Shown here one piece after another: positions 36,159-46,871 of a DNA stretch of 64,000 bases. The DNA is from Streptomyces coeruleorubidus (GTDB lineage: Bacteria > Actinomycetota > Actinomycetes > Streptomycetales > Streptomycetaceae), in contig NZ_CP023694.1 in NCBI RefSeq assembly GCF_008705135.1, positions 3,348,001 through 3,412,000 on the forward strand, in the 5' to 3' direction. A program made the position numbers and the translations under genes. A model generated the notes under the pieces. That model ran no database searches. It worked only from the letters and a program-made list of their open reading frames with translations, and was not told the DNA's origin. How positions within the stretch are numbered: the stretch's first letter is position 1; each line of letters begins with the position of its first letter.

Positions 36159-37496
36159 ATGCCCGGAATGTCCCGAAAGACGGCCATAGCCCTCGCCGCC
36201 TCCGCCTCCGTAGCCCTCCTCGCCACGGCCTGTACGGGCCAGGCGGACTCCGGCGCCTCAGACGACGCCGCCAAGGAGACGACCCTCAACTTCTGGCACG
36301 CCTGGAGCGCGCCCGCCGAGGTGAAGGCCGTCAAGGACCTCGTCGCCGGCTTCGAGAAGGCGCACCCCCATATCCAGGTGAACGTCGTCGGCAACATGAC
36401 CGACGACAAGATCAACCAGGCCCTGCGCGCCGGCGGCGGCAAGGCCCCGGACGTGATCTCGTCCTTCACCACGAACAGCGTCGGCAAGTTCTGCTCCTCC
36501 GGCGCCCTGGTGGACCTCAACCCGTTCTTCGAGAAGTCGGGAATCGACCCGGAGAAGACCTTCCCGAAGGCGATGAACGAGTACACGCAGTTCGAGGGAA
36601 ACCGCTGCGCGGTCCCCCTCCTCGGCGACGCGTACGGCCTCTACTACAACAAGACGGCCTTCGAGAAGGCGGGCATCACCAGCCCGCCGAAGACCTGGTC
36701 CGAGTTCGAGAAGGTCGCCGAGAAGCTGACGATCCCCCAGGGCAACACCTACAAGCAGCTCGGCTTCATGCCGAACTACCACGGCTGGGAGACCACCACC
36801 GAGCACTACCTCGGCCAGTTCTCCCCCACGTACTTCGACAAGGACGGCAAGTCGAACGTCGGTAAGGACCCGGCCTTCGAGAAGGCGTTCACGATGCAGA
36901 AGAAGCTGGTCGACGCGCTCGGCGGCTACCGCAAGCTGGAGACCTACCGCTCCAGGCTCGGCGACGAGTGGGGCCCCAAGCACCCCTTCCACACCGGCCA
37001 GGTCGCCATGCAGCTCGACGGCGAGTGGCGCCTGGGCATGGCCCTGGACACCAAGCCGGAGTTCGAGATCGGCGTGGCCCCGCTGCCCGTCCCCGACGAC
37101 CAGGCCGACCAGTACGGCAAGGGCTACATCACCGGCACCATCGCCGGTGTCGCGGCGACCAGCACGAAGCAGAACGCGGCCTGGGAGCTGGTGAAGTACA
37201 TGACCACGGACACGGACGCGGTGGTGAACTTCTCCAACGCCATCCACAACGTGCCGTCGACGCTCGCGGCCCTGAAGTCCCCGAACCTCAAGTACGACCC
37301 GCGCTTCAGGACGTTCCTGGAGATCGCCGCCGACCCGAACTCCACCACCGCCCCCGCCTCCGTCAACGGCGGCGTCTACCTCACCACGATCCAGGAGTTC
37401 GGCTACGACTACGAGAGCGGCAAGGCCACCGACCTCAAGGCCGGCCTGAAGAAGACGGCCGAGCAGATCGACACGGACATCGCGCAGGCGAAGTAG
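36159..37496 (+). CDS. csnE: ABC transporter sugar-binding lipoprotein
   Basis: A 445-residue extracellular binding protein. The signal peptide ends in the lipobox LATAC, so it is lipid-anchored. The mature part has the SBP family 1 fold (LNFWHAWSAPAEVKAVKDLV, then a GDAYGLYYNK stretch). Its place directly after csnR and before two permeases marks it as the chitosan-oligosaccharide receptor. The 82-bp gap after csnR has no operator copy or hairpin, so it should be read from the csnR promoter. No ATPase is encoded here; transporters of this type usually share MsiK. Confidence 0.9.
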   Translation: MPGMSRKTAIALAASASVALLATACTGQADSGASDDAAKETTLNFWHAWSAPAEVKAVKDLVAGFEKAHPHIQVNVVGNMTDDKINQALRAGGGKAPDVISSFTTNSVGKFCSSGALVDLNPFFEKSGIDPEKTFPKAMNEYTQFEGNRCAVPLLGDAYGLYYNKTAFEKAGITSPPKTWSEFEKVAEKLTIPQGNTYKQLGFMPNYHGWETTTEHYLGQFSPTYFDKDGKSNVGKDPAFEKAFTMQKKLVDALGGYRKLETYRSRLGDEWGPKHPFHTGQVAMQLDGEWRLGMALDTKPEFEIGVAPLPVPDDQADQYGKGYITGTIAGVAATSTKQNAAWELVKYMTTDTDAVVNFSNAIHNVPSTLAALKSPNLKYDPRFRTFLEIAADPNSTTAPASVNGGVYLTTIQEFGYDYESGKATDLKAGLKKTAEQIDTDIAQAK

Positions 37497-37500
37497 GGCC

Positions 37501-38481
37501 ATGAGAACCGTGAGCACCGTGAGCACCGTGAGCACCGTGAGCACTTACACCCTGCGCGCGAAACACCGCCGCTCGACCCTTCGTACCCTCGCCTTCCTCT
37601 CCCCCTGGCTGATCGGCTTCTCGGTCTTCTTCGCCTACCCGCTGATCTCCACCGTCTACTTCTCCTTCATGCGGTACGACGGTTTCAAACCGCCGACGTG
37701 GTCGGGCACGAAGAACTGGACGTACGTCTTCGAGCACTACCCCCTCTTCTGGCCCGCCCTGCGCAACACCCTGTGGCTGGTCGTCATCATGGTCACGCTC
37801 CGGGTCGCCTTCGGCCTGGGCGTGGGCCTGCTGATCACCAAGATCAAGACGGCTACGGGTGTCTTCCGCACCCTCTTCTACCTGCCGTATCTGGCCCCGC
37901 CCGTGGCGGCCACCATGGCCTTCGCGTTCCTCCTCAACCCCGGCACGGGCCCGGTCAACTCGATCCTGGAGAAGACCGGGCTGCCCGCCCCCGGCTGGTT
38001 CAACGACCCCACCTGGTCGAAGCCGGCCCTCACCCTCCTGGCTCTGTGGGGCATCGGCGACCTGATGGTCATCTTCATGGCCGCGCTGCTGGACGTACCG
38101 AAGGAGCAGTACGAGGCGGCCGAACTGGACGGCGCGACACCCTGGCAGCGCTTCCGGTTCGTCACGCTCCCGAACATCTCCCCGATCGTCATGTTCGCGG
38201 TCGTCACCGGCGTGATCCAGACCATGCAGTACTACACGCAGCCGCTGATCGCCGGAAAGGTCGCCTCGGGCGTGATCCAGGGCGCGGGCACCCAGTTCGA
38301 GCCGGGCTACCCGGACAAGTCCACGCTCACGCTCCCCCAACTCGTCTACAACCTGGGCTTCCAGCGCTTCGACTACGGCTCCGCCTGCGTGGTCGCCCTG
38401 GTCCTCTTCGCCCTCTCCATGGCCTTCACCGCACTTCTGATGCGCCGCAAGGGCGGTCTGATCCAGGCAGGTGACCGATGA
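37501..38481 (+). CDS. csnF: Sugar ABC transporter permease
   Basis: A 326-residue MalF-like permease with six helices. The EAA loop is EQYEAAELDGATPWQRFRFV. It pairs with CsnG. The N-terminus is odd: four copies of the 9-base unit GTGAGCACC encode repeating Thr-Val-Ser, and each copy offers an in-frame GTG, so the start may be heterogeneous. The annotated ATG lies four bases after the csnE stop. Confidence 0.9.
   Translation: MRTVSTVSTVSTVSTYTLRAKHRRSTLRTLAFLSPWLIGFSVFFAYPLISTVYFSFMRYDGFKPPTWSGTKNWTYVFEHYPLFWPALRNTLWLVVIMVTLRVAFGLGVGLLITKIKTATGVFRTLFYLPYLAPPVAATMAFAFLLNPGTGPVNSILEKTGLPAPGWFNDPTWSKPALTLLALWGIGDLMVIFMAALLDVPKEQYEAAELDGATPWQRFRFVTLPNISPIVMFAVVTGVIQTMQYYTQPLIAGKVASGVIQGAGTQFEPGYPDKSTLTLPQLVYNLGFQRFDYGSACVVALVLFALSMAFTALLMRRKGGLIQAGDR
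37502..37545. repeat. 9-bp tandem repeat in the csnF 5' end
   Basis: GTGAGCACC repeats in frame about four times near 37510-37544 and encodes a Thr-Val-Ser tract before the first basic segment. Confidence 0.85.
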
Positions 38482-39371
38482 CCCAACTACTCGCCACACC
38501 ATTGGAGTCGAAGGCACCGCCCACTCCGGCGGAACGCACGGCCCACCGCAGGGCGTTCCTGGAATGGATCGCGGTGCACTCCCTGGGCGTCGCGGTCGCC
38601 CTCTTCTTCACCCTCCCCTTCCTCTTCGTCCTCCTCACCTCACTCATGAGCGACAGTCAGGCGCTCAGCCGCGACCTGATCCCGGAAACCTGGGAGTGGG
38701 ACAACTACCGAAGGGTCCTCGACACCCCCGGCTTCCTCACCTGGTGGCGGAACACCCTGTTCTACGCGGTCCTGGGCACGGCGCTCACGGTGATCTCCTC
38801 GATCCCGGTGGCCTACGCCCTCGCGAAGTTCCGCTTCCGTGGCCGCAACCTCGCCCTGATGCTGGTCATCTCGATGATGATGCTGCCACCGCAGGTGATC
38901 ATCATCCCGATGTACCTGTTCTGGGCGAAGCAGCTTGACCTGTCCGGCACGCTGTGGCCGCTGATCATCCCCATGGCGTTCGGCGACGCGTTCTCGATCT
39001 TCCTGCTGCGCCAGTTCCTCACCACGATCCCCGACGAGTACCTGGACGCGGCCAAGGTGGACGGCTGCGGCGACCTGCGCACCCTCCTGAAGGTCGTCCT
39101 CCCGATGGCGAAACCGGGCATAGCCGCGGTGGCCCTCTTCCAGTTCTTCTACGCGTGGAACGACTACTTCGGACCCCAGATCTACGCCTCGGACAACCCG
39201 GGCGCCTGGACCCTCTCCTACGGCCTGGAGTCCTTCAAGGGCGCCCACCACACCGACTGGAACCTCACCATGGCCGCCACCGTGCTGGTGATGGCCCCCG
39301 TGATCCTCGTGTTCTTCTTCGCCCAGAAGGCGTTTGTAGAGGGAGTCACGCTCACCGGAGTAAAGGGATAA
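38478..39371 (+). CDS. csnG: Sugar ABC transporter permease
   Basis: A 297-residue MalG-like permease. It has six helices and the EAA motif DEYLDAAKVDGCGDLRTLLK near residue 190. Its ATG overlaps the csnF TGA by four bases. With CsnE and CsnF it forms the uptake channel for glucosamine oligosaccharides; the ATPase is supplied from elsewhere. Confidence 0.9.
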   Translation: MTQLLATPLESKAPPTPAERTAHRRAFLEWIAVHSLGVAVALFFTLPFLFVLLTSLMSDSQALSRDLIPETWEWDNYRRVLDTPGFLTWWRNTLFYAVLGTALTVISSIPVAYALAKFRFRGRNLALMLVISMMMLPPQVIIIPMYLFWAKQLDLSGTLWPLIIPMAFGDAFSIFLLRQFLTTIPDEYLDAAKVDGCGDLRTLLKVVLPMAKPGIAAVALFQFFYAWNDYFGPQIYASDNPGAWTLSYGLESFKGAHHTDWNLTMAATVLVMAPVILVFFFAQKAFVEGVTLTGVKG

Positions 39372-39377
39372 AGGCAC

Positions 39378-40643
39378 ATGAAACTCACCGTGGTCGGCGG
39401 AGGCTCGACCTACACCCCCGAACTCGTGGACGGCTTCGCCCGTTTGCGGGACACCCTGCCCGTCGGGGAACTGGTCCTGATGGACCCGGCGCAGGACCGC
39501 CTGGACCTGGTGGGCGGCCTCGCCCGCCGCATCTTCGCCCGCCAGGGCCACCCCGGCCGCATCACCACCACGACCGACCTCGACCGGGCGGTCGACGGCG
39601 CGGACGCGGTCCTCCTGCAGCTCCGCGTGGGCGGCCAGGCGGCCCGGGAACAGGACGAGACCTGGCCCCTGGAGTGCGGCTGCGTGGGCCAGGAGACGAC
39701 CGGCGCCGGGGGCCTTGCGAAGGCCCTGCGCACCGTCCCGGTGGTCCTGGACATCGCGGAGCGGGTACGCCGCACGAATCCGCAGGCCTGGATCATCGAC
39801 TTCACGAACCCGGTCGGCATCGTCACCCGCGCCCTGCTCCAGGCCGGCCACAAGGCGGTGGGCCTGTGCAACGTGGCGATCGGCCTCCAGCGCAAGTTCG
39901 CGGCCCTGCTGGGCGTCGAGCCCCCGGAAGTCCACCTGGACCACATGGGCCTCAACCACCTCACCTGGGAGACGGGAGTACGCCTGGGCGGCCCCGAAGG
40001 CGAGGACGTCCTGCCCAAGCTGCTGGCCGAGCACGGCGACAGGCTCGCGGCGGACCTGCGCCTCCCCCGCGCCCTGCTCGACCGCCTGGGCGTGGTCCCG
40101 TCGTACTACCTGCGCTACTACTACGCGCACGACGAGGTCGTACGGGAACTCGGGACGAAACCGTCCCGCGCGGCCGAGGTGGCGGCCATGGAACGGCAAC
40201 TGCTGACGATGTACGCCGACCCGTCCCTGGACGAGAAGCCGGCCCTGCTCGCCAAACGGGGCGGCGCCTACTACTCGGAGGCGGCGGTGGACCTGGCGGC
40301 GGCCCTCCTGGGCGGTGGCGGCAGCACGTACCAGGTGGTGAACACGTACAACCGGGGCACGCTCCCCTTCCTCCCCGACGACGCGGTGATCGAGGTCCAG
40401 GCGGCGGTCGGCCCGCAGGGCGCCTCCCCCCTCCCGGTCCCGTCCGTGGACCCCCTCTACGCGGGCCTCATGGCGAACGTGACGACCTACGAGGACCTGG
40501 CCCTTCAGGCGGCTCTGCACGGCGGCCGGACCCGCGTCTTCCGGGCCCTCCTCTCCCATCCCCTCATCGGCCAGTACGAGTACGCCGAGGCGCTCACCGA
40601 CCGGCTGATCGCACATAACCGGGAGCACCTCGCGTGGGCCTGA
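39378..40643 (+). CDS. csnH: GH4 family glycosidase (6-phospho-beta-glucosidase-like)
   Basis: 421 residues. GH4 enzymes use NAD+ and a divalent metal for an oxidation-elimination mechanism. Visible are the N-terminal NAD motif VGGGSTYTPEL, an IDFTNPVGIVTRA stretch, the metal-ligand region LCNVAIG and GLNHLTW. It probably cleaves imported chitosan oligosaccharides or their phosphorylated forms inside the cell. It starts six bases after csnG and overlaps csnK by ten bases. Confidence 0.9.
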   Translation: MKLTVVGGGSTYTPELVDGFARLRDTLPVGELVLMDPAQDRLDLVGGLARRIFARQGHPGRITTTTDLDRAVDGADAVLLQLRVGGQAAREQDETWPLECGCVGQETTGAGGLAKALRTVPVVLDIAERVRRTNPQAWIIDFTNPVGIVTRALLQAGHKAVGLCNVAIGLQRKFAALLGVEPPEVHLDHMGLNHLTWETGVRLGGPEGEDVLPKLLAEHGDRLAADLRLPRALLDRLGVVPSYYLRYYYAHDEVVRELGTKPSRAAEVAAMERQLLTMYADPSLDEKPALLAKRGGAYYSEAAVDLAAALLGGGGSTYQVVNTYNRGTLPFLPDDAVIEVQAAVGPQGASPLPVPSVDPLYAGLMANVTTYEDLALQAALHGGRTRVFRALLSHPLIGQYEYAEALTDRLIAHNREHLAWA

Positions 40644-41605
40644 CCGCACACGTCCTCGCCATCGACGCCGGCAACAGCAAGACGGACGTCGCGGTCGTGA
40701 CGGCGGACGGAGAGGTGCTGTCCACGGCACGCGGGGGCGGCTTCCGCCCGCCCGCGGTCGGCCTGGACACGGCGATGACCGCTCTCGCCCACACGGTCGC
40801 CCAGGCCCTGTCCACCGCCGGACTCGCCACCGTCGACCACGTCTCGGCGTGCCTCGCCAACGCCGACTTCCCGGTCGAGGAGGACCGGCTGGCGGCCGCA
40901 CTGCACGCGCGCGGCTGGGGCACGACGGTGACCGTCCGGAACGACACCTTCGCCATCCTCCGGGCCGGTGTGACGGAACCCCGGGGAGTCGCGGTCGTCT
41001 GCGGCGCGGGCATCAACTGCGTCGGCATGCGCCCCGACGGCCGCACGGCCCGCTTCCCGGCACTGGGCCGGGTCTCGGGCGACTGGGGCGGCGGCTGGGG
41101 CCTGTCGGAGGAGGCCCTGTGGCACGCGGCACGCTCGGAGGACGGCCGCGGCCGCCCCACGGCCCTGGCCCGCACCCTCCCCGCCCACTTCGGCCTGTCC
41201 TCCATGTACGCCCTCATCGAGGCACTCCACCTGGGCGACCTGGAACAATCTCGTCGCCACGAGCTGACGCCGGTCCTCTTCGCGACGGCGGCGGACGGCG
41301 ACACGGTCGCCCGCGCGATCGTCGAACGCCAGGCGGAAGAGGTGGTCGCGATGGCGGTGGTGGCCCTGACCCGCCTGGAACTGCTGGACGAGCCGACGCC
41401 CGTCCTCCTGGGCGGCGGGGTGCTGGCCGCCCAGCACCCGCAGCTCAACGGCATGATCACCGACCTGCTGGCCGACCGGGCCCCCAAGGCGGCCCCTCAG
41501 GTGGTCACGGCCAGTCCTGTCCTCGGGGCCGCACTGCTGGGGCTGGACGAGGTGGGAGCCGGGGAGGGGGCGCAGGGGCGTCTGCGGGCGCACTTCGGGG
41601 TGTGA
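40634..41605 (+). CDS. csnK: N-acetylglucosamine/glucosamine kinase-like protein (BadF/BadG family)
   Basis: A 323-residue ASKHA-fold kinase. The phosphate-binding motifs are AIDAGNSKTDVAVV (phosphate 1) and GVAVVCGAGINCVG (phosphate 2), with GDWGGGWGLSEEAL and a late LGGGVLAAQ (adenosine). It probably phosphorylates glucosamine released by the pathway. The GTG start at 40634 lies inside the end of csnH, so the genes are coupled. Confidence 0.88.
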   Translation: MGLTAHVLAIDAGNSKTDVAVVTADGEVLSTARGGGFRPPAVGLDTAMTALAHTVAQALSTAGLATVDHVSACLANADFPVEEDRLAAALHARGWGTTVTVRNDTFAILRAGVTEPRGVAVVCGAGINCVGMRPDGRTARFPALGRVSGDWGGGWGLSEEALWHAARSEDGRGRPTALARTLPAHFGLSSMYALIEALHLGDLEQSRRHELTPVLFATAADGDTVARAIVERQAEEVVAMAVVALTRLELLDEPTPVLLGGGVLAAQHPQLNGMITDLLADRAPKAAPQVVTASPVLGAALLGLDEVGAGEGAQGRLRAHFGV

Positions 41606-41722
41606 CCGGGGCTTGATCGGGGCGTGCGAGAGGCCCTCCCACGAGACCGGCCGGGGCCCCGCGGGACAGCGGAGATGGACAGACGAAGGCGCCCGAACAC
41701 GCGAGGGCGCATACTAGGGGCA

Positions 41723-41944
41723 ATGACAAAGCCTGCTGCACCTAAGCGCCATCTGCCCACCAGCCCCTTCAAGGCCCCGGTCATTCCGGCCCCGAAGCAC
41801 TTCTCCGTGGGCGACCAGGTCACACACGACATGTACGGCCTCGGCCGGGTCATCAGCATCGAGGACGGGATCGCGGTCCTCGTGGACTTCGGCTCCGCTC
41901 AGAAGCGGATCCTGAGCCCGTACTCCAAGATGACCAAGCTCTAG
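41723..41944 (+). CDS. Small conserved protein, CarD/RapA-like beta fold
   Basis: 73 residues. After a basic proline-rich N-terminus, the core VGDQVTHDMYGLGRVISIEDG, then VLVDFGSAQKRI, resembles the short Tudor/CarD-type barrel of RNA polymerase-interacting proteins. It is much shorter than CarD, lacks its DNA-binding part, and may only bind a partner through the barrel. It has GGGG just upstream of ATG 41723. The function is unknown; small homologues are common in Streptomyces, as I recall. Confidence 0.78.
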   Translation: MTKPAAPKRHLPTSPFKAPVIPAPKHFSVGDQVTHDMYGLGRVISIEDGIAVLVDFGSAQKRILSPYSKMTKL

Positions 41945-42380
41945 CACCGCTGTGCCCGGTCACGGCACACCAGGTCCCTCCCGGGGCTTGGCACCAGAAG
42001 GAGACCTCTCATCGATCTGACCTCGCTTTTCTCCGCCCCGGAAGGGGCACCTCACTCCGCGGCCACGGCATCGCCGCCTCCGGCCACGAACCCCTTCCAG
42101 GCCCCGGACTTCGGAGAGGACGACAGCGCGACAGCGCCGGAGCCGCTCCACGGTGACCGGCACGGACGGTAGAACCCGGCCAAGAGCACACTTTCACTTG
42201 CCTCAAAGGGCATGAAAATGCCCTTCACCAGCGGTTTCCTCGCCGATGAGGGGCCGTGTCAGGCGGCTTGAGCCGTCCGTGGGCCGTCGTGGGCTTGACC
42301 GGCGGCCCGGTAGCTCGCGGAGACGGCTTTACGCGTGCCCGGCTCCAGACGGCTGCGCCGACGTTGCATGCCGGGACTGA
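41945..42380. other. Intergenic region with one possible decayed small ORF
   Basis: 436 bases between the small CarD-like gene and the frameshifted lipoprotein gene. Apart from the 53-codon frame at 42011-42172, listed separately, I see no gene, hairpin or promoter I can support. Confidence 0.5.
42011..42172 (+). pseudogene. 53-codon small ORF with ATC in place of a start codon
   Basis: AAGGAG (41999-42004) is followed six bases later by ATC, then 53 codons with Streptomyces-like GC third positions and a TAG stop. With ATG it would begin MDLTSLFSAPEG. The encoded peptide is acidic and proline-rich (NPFQAPDFGEDD). Either the start codon has mutated or ATC is used; I do not recognise a family. 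Confidence 0.35.
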
Positions 42381-43255
42381 TCAGAGGTTCGCGGTAATGG
42401 CGCGGAAGACGGCCGGTGTCACCCGTTCCTTGACGATCTTGTCGAAGGCGGCCGTGTCCTCTTCGGCGCCCTCGAAGTCGATGTAGTTGAAGCCCACGCC
42501 GTTGCTCTGGAACATGAGCGGGCCCTTGCGGCAGACGACGGTCGGTGTCTCCTTCTTGGACCTCGCATGGGAGTAGCACTCATCGGCTCCGAACGTCCTG
42601 GCGTCCGTTTCGAGGACGACCGCATCCTTCTGGTGCGCGGCTTTGGAGTCGGCGACGTACCGGGTGAGCAGTTTCGGGTCGGCCACCGCGAGGATCTCGA
42701 CGTCGAAGGCGCCCCAGCCTTCGATGTGTCCCTTGTACCCGCCGTTCTGCGGCAGCCCGAACGAGCACGCACACTTCCCGTCGGAGGCGAGCCCGGCGCC
42801 CGCCTTCCCGCCGAGGGCGCCGTCCTCAGGGACCTTGACCCAGTCCGACTCCCGGCTGAGCTTCTTCGCCTGCGGCAGTATCGCTTTGATCTCGGCGTCG
42901 GTGACGAACGAGCAGGCGTCGGGCCAGCGCGCGGGTTGAGCACCGTGCCGGCGGGCACGTCGACGGCGGTTCTCTCCTGTCCGGGTGCCGCGTCCCGGAC
43001 AGCGATCTCGGCTCCGCAAGCCGTCAGCGCGAGGCACGCCGACACCGTCACCACGCCCACCCGGGTCCGCCGTGCATCCAGCAGTTCGCCGAGGCGTTCC
43101 CGGAATTCGGTCCTGCCGGCAACAGCGATGAGCCAGGCCGCCGTTCCGCTCTCGCGCCATCCTCGGTCGAGCAACAGGCCCAGTTCACGAGGAATGATCT
43201 CATGGGCAGCTTCGCCCAGCTTCCGCATGAACTCGACCCGTTCGCGGCCGCTCAT
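42381..43255 (-). pseudogene. Frameshifted membrane-anchored protein with DUF3558-like outer domain
   Basis: Two frames form one protein. The first (from ATG 43255) has a cytoplasmic segment of about 70 residues and a hydrophobic SACLALTACG, then ends at TVLNPR. The second frame continues naturally with ARWPDACSFVTDAEI, then a secreted domain with cysteines (GKCACSF, DECYSH, VVCRKG) and an intact stop. One missing base near 42931-42934, in GCGCGCGGG, separates them. The outer domain resembles actinobacterial DUF3558-type lipoproteins. It may be a real decay event or a sequencing error. Confidence 0.6.
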
Positions 43256-43412
43256 CCGGAGCCCGGCGACTTGGCCGGCCGGGCTTCTCAGCGGTAGCAG
43301 GGGGCCCGGCCTTCGATGAAAAGGACGAGCCCGAGCCAGGGATTGCGCCACGCGCTGGTGGTGACATCCGGGGCGGTCCCACGGCCTGCCGTGCCTCACG
43401 GAGGCACGGTGC

Positions 43413-43931
43413 TCATCTCGGCGCGACGGCACGGAGCCAGGCGGCGAGCGTGACGAAGTCGGCGTCGTCGAGGCCTTCGGCCGCGTCGACGTGATGAAGC
43501 AGCGACCGCCCAGGATGGCCGGCAGCGACCCAAAGGCGGTCCATGGCGCTGATCTCGTCGTCGACCCAGATGAACGGCCGGCCGTCGGCCCACTCGACCA
43601 GAGGGCGGGTCTTCCAGTGCAGGCCGCGCGGACCTGCCTCGGCGCTGTTCTCCGGCCACTCCAGTACTGGCAGCTTCGGCAGACCGATGCGCGGAGCTAC
43701 GACCTCGTTCGCCTCCTGCCCCCAGGTCGAGGCCCATACGAGACGGCAGCCCAAGGCCATGAGGCGCGACCCGACCCCAGGGTCGAGCCGCGTCAGCAGT
43801 GGGTTCCCCGGACCGGCAGGCGCCGAGGCGTCGGCAGCAGGGGACTGCGGATGACCGGACGGCGACCCGAACGGGATGAGCGGGCCATCGACGTCGAGGA
43901 AGAGGAGAGGGCGCTCCGCTGCGCTTGTCAC
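43413..43931 (-). CDS. HAD-like hydrolase domain protein
   Basis: 172 residues. The N-terminal LLFLDVDGPLIPFG has the DxD nucleophile pair of HAD phosphatases, WASTWG gives motif II, and FIWVDDE supplies the acidic motif. A conserved lysine appears in LHWKT. The short cap suggests a protein or small-molecule phosphatase of the group often labelled HAD domain in secondary metabolism regions; the substrate is unknown. GTG start. Divergent from ettA. Confidence 0.82.
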   Translation of the reverse strand: MTSAAERPLLFLDVDGPLIPFGSPSGHPQSPAADASAPAGPGNPLLTRLDPGVGSRLMALGCRLVWASTWGQEANEVVAPRIGLPKLPVLEWPENSAEAGPRGLHWKTRPLVEWADGRPFIWVDDEISAMDRLWVAAGHPGRSLLHHVDAAEGLDDADFVTLAAWLRAVAPR

Positions 43932-44113
43932 GGCGGCACGATAGCCCGGTGACCGGCCGACGGCGACCTACGTCGACGGTCGAGTCCCAGCCACTGACCA
44001 CGAATGCCCAGGTCAGAGCCCCCCACCCATACGCGTTTCCACCCAGGGGTGGCGGTACGGCAAGATGGGGTGTATCTGCCCACTGCCGTATTCAAGCTGC
44101 CGGACGGTTTCTC

Positions 44114-45778
<1,665 letters not shown>

Positions 45779-45780
45779 TC

Positions 45781-46191
45781 TTGCGGCACATCTACCGCTG
45801 CCCGCTGCGCTGGGCGGACATGGACGCGTACGGCCACGTCAACAACGTGGTGTTCCTCCGCTACCTGGAGGAAGCCCGTATCGACTTCCTGTTCCGTCCG
45901 GAGAAGGACTTCAAGCAGGGGTCCGTGGTGGCACGCCATGAGATCGACTACAAGCGGCAACTGGTCCACCGGCACACCCCCGTAGACATCGAGCTGTGGG
46001 TCACGGAGATAAGGGCGGCGTCCTTCACCCTCACGTACGAGGTGAAGGACGACGACCTGGTCTACGTCCGGGCCTCGACGGTGATAGTGCCGTTCGACTT
46101 CGAGGCACAGCGCCCGCGCCGGCTCACCCCGGAGGAACGCGAGTTCCTCCGGGAGTACACGGACGACGAGGAAGAGGCCGTCGCCGCATGA
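45781..46191 (+). CDS. Acyl-CoA thioesterase (hotdog fold, YbgC/4HBT type)
   Basis: A 136-residue thioesterase hydrolysing acyl-CoA. The 4HBT active-site sequence is RWADMDAYGHVNNVVFLRYLEEAR, with the catalytic aspartate in the DMDAYGH segment. It begins with TTG two bases after the ettA stop, so it is co-translated with ettA. The acyl chain preference is unknown. Confidence 0.88.
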   Translation: MRHIYRCPLRWADMDAYGHVNNVVFLRYLEEARIDFLFRPEKDFKQGSVVARHEIDYKRQLVHRHTPVDIELWVTEIRAASFTLTYEVKDDDLVYVRASTVIVPFDFEAQRPRRLTPEEREFLREYTDDEEEAVAA

Positions 46192-46856
46192 CGGTGCTCC
46201 ACCTGGCCGACGAGGGGGAGGCGGCGGATCTCGCGGCCTTCCTCTCCCGGCTGCTCCACTACGACCGTGGGGCCGCGGTGCGTCTCCAGGCGGCGGGCAC
46301 CGCCCTTGCCGTGTTCGGGCGGCCGCCGTCCTTCGAGGTGCTGGCCGTGCGCGCGGTACGGCTGGCGAAGCCGTACGAGGACGGACTCGACGTCACGCTG
46401 GACGTGACCGTGTCCGCCGGTGAGCTGCTGGAGTCGGTGGACGAGAGGGGCGCCACGGCCCTCGTGCCGGGCGCGGTGACCGGGCCGCCGTGGGCGGGCG
46501 TACTGCCGCCGCGCGGCGGCTGGCGGCCCGAGCCGGGGCTGCCGGCGCCCGACGCCCTGCGGTCCCTCGTGGCCGCCGCCGTCGCCGAGTTCCGGTCCCG
46601 TACGCAGGAGTTGCCGCCGGAAGGGCGCACGCGGGCCGAGCTGGACCGGATCGGGCGGGACATCTGGTCCCGTACGGTCGGCGACACCCGGCTCCCGGTC
46701 CGCGCCGTGCACGCGGCGCAGTCGCTCGGATTCCTGCGGCCCGGGGCGCCATTGGGGCTGTTCTCGTCGGGCGCGTGGCTGCGGCTGCGCACTCCGTACG
46801 GGTCGATCGCCGTACGACAGGCCGGGCTCGGGGCGCTGGACGTCAGCGTCCGCTGA
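46188..46856 (+). CDS. Conserved hypothetical protein in the ettA operon
   Basis: 222 residues, soluble, with no domain I can name. It has an even mix of hydrophobic and charged stretches, a central proline/glycine-rich segment (GPPWAGVLPPRGGW) and a C-terminal GLFSSGAWLRLRTPYGSIAVR. Its ATG overlaps the thioesterase TGA by four bases, so it belongs to the ettA-thioesterase transcript. It converges on the globin gene; the shared sequence CTGACA...TGTCAG (46853-46875) can form a small hairpin. Confidence 0.75.
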   Translation: MTVLHLADEGEAADLAAFLSRLLHYDRGAAVRLQAAGTALAVFGRPPSFEVLAVRAVRLAKPYEDGLDVTLDVTVSAGELLESVDERGATALVPGAVTGPPWAGVLPPRGGWRPEPGLPAPDALRSLVAAAVAEFRSRTQELPPEGRTRAELDRIGRDIWSRTVGDTRLPVRAVHAAQSLGFLRPGAPLGLFSSGAWLRLRTPYGSIAVRQAGLGALDVSVR

Positions 46857-46871
46857 CAGCGCCCTCGTCTG

